NCBI GenBank assembly: GCA_904501675.1
Contig: CAJGCL010000022.1
Span: 1-20,166 of the forward strand
Source: Clostridiaceae bacterium
GTDB lineage: Bacteria; Bacillota; Clostridia; Oscillospirales; Acutalibacteraceae
Length of the DNA stretch: 20,166 bases
Reading direction: 5' to 3'
Below, piece by piece: positions 20,151 through 20,166 of this stretch. The notes under the pieces are model-generated. The model was not told the DNA's origin, made no database searches, and saw only the letters and a program-made list of their open reading frames with translations. How positions within the stretch are numbered: position 1 is the stretch's first letter; the number at the start of each line of letters is the position of its first letter. Both the position numbers and the translations under genes were made by a program.

Positions 20151-20166
20151 AAATTCACAAAACACC

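Noticed and set aside
1..20166. CRISPR array or insertion sequence
   Set aside because: No regularly spaced repeats of 24-40 bp and no transposase gene or IS-type terminal repeats were seen.

Overview
The window is AT-rich. Its Shine-Dalgarno sites are AGGAGG-like, its -10/-35 boxes are good sigma-A type, and its rho-independent terminators are plentiful. Gene content (SpoVG, AbrB, DUF1292, an ECF sigma with a membrane anti-sigma, a calcineurin-like phosphoesterase with a Gram-positive signal peptide) points to a low-GC Clostridia, probably a gut Oscillospiraceae-type organism. No species assignment can be made from the sequence alone.

Region 1 (1-7946, all minus strand) is one end of an integrative/conjugative element (ICE). 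It is a long, tightly packed gene string with many overlaps: a 100-aa unknown, DUF4314, a C5 DNA methyltransferase, a YubB/LPD28-type protein, a conserved unknown, a 47-aa membrane peptide, a terminator, a Dam-type DNA methyltransferase, a 53-aa small ORF, AbrB, YodL+DUF3846, SpoVG, two near-identical small pilin-like membrane proteins, a prepilin peptidase and a CpaB/SAF protein that runs off the window. It reads as the accessory, anti-restriction and pilus-like part of a Tn1549-like clostridial ICE.

Region 2 (about 7950-13654) is the cargo end of the element, and most of it is not recognisable. It holds two small plus-strand genes (one with a phospholipase-D-like ending), two paralogous unknown proteins, a two-helix membrane protein preceded by an apparent transcription attenuator, and a soluble Hanks-type Ser/Thr kinase with an unidentified C-terminal half. 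Two related, decayed tRNA-like sequences flank the kinase in its own orientation. A shared 12-nt motif recurs in both of them and in the attenuator RNA. This is the best candidate for an undescribed system, possibly defence-related, but that is inference.

Region 3 (13655-13852) is the element/chromosome junction: the 3' 45 nt of a tRNA-Arg(ACG) with no 5' half, adjoining iterated direct repeats. This is what the distal att site of a tRNA-targeting integrase looks like. It is followed by a strongly structured element that ends in another copy of the tRNA 3' end.

Region 4 (13853-20166) is ordinary chromosome: a phosphoesterase / DUF1292 / Nudix operon (minus), tRNA-Pro(TGG) followed by a second structured 'tRNA 3'-end duplication' element, an ECF sigma / anti-sigma / secreted Cys-rich protein operon (plus), and a HAD hydrolase (minus). 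A promoter at the right edge points out of the window.
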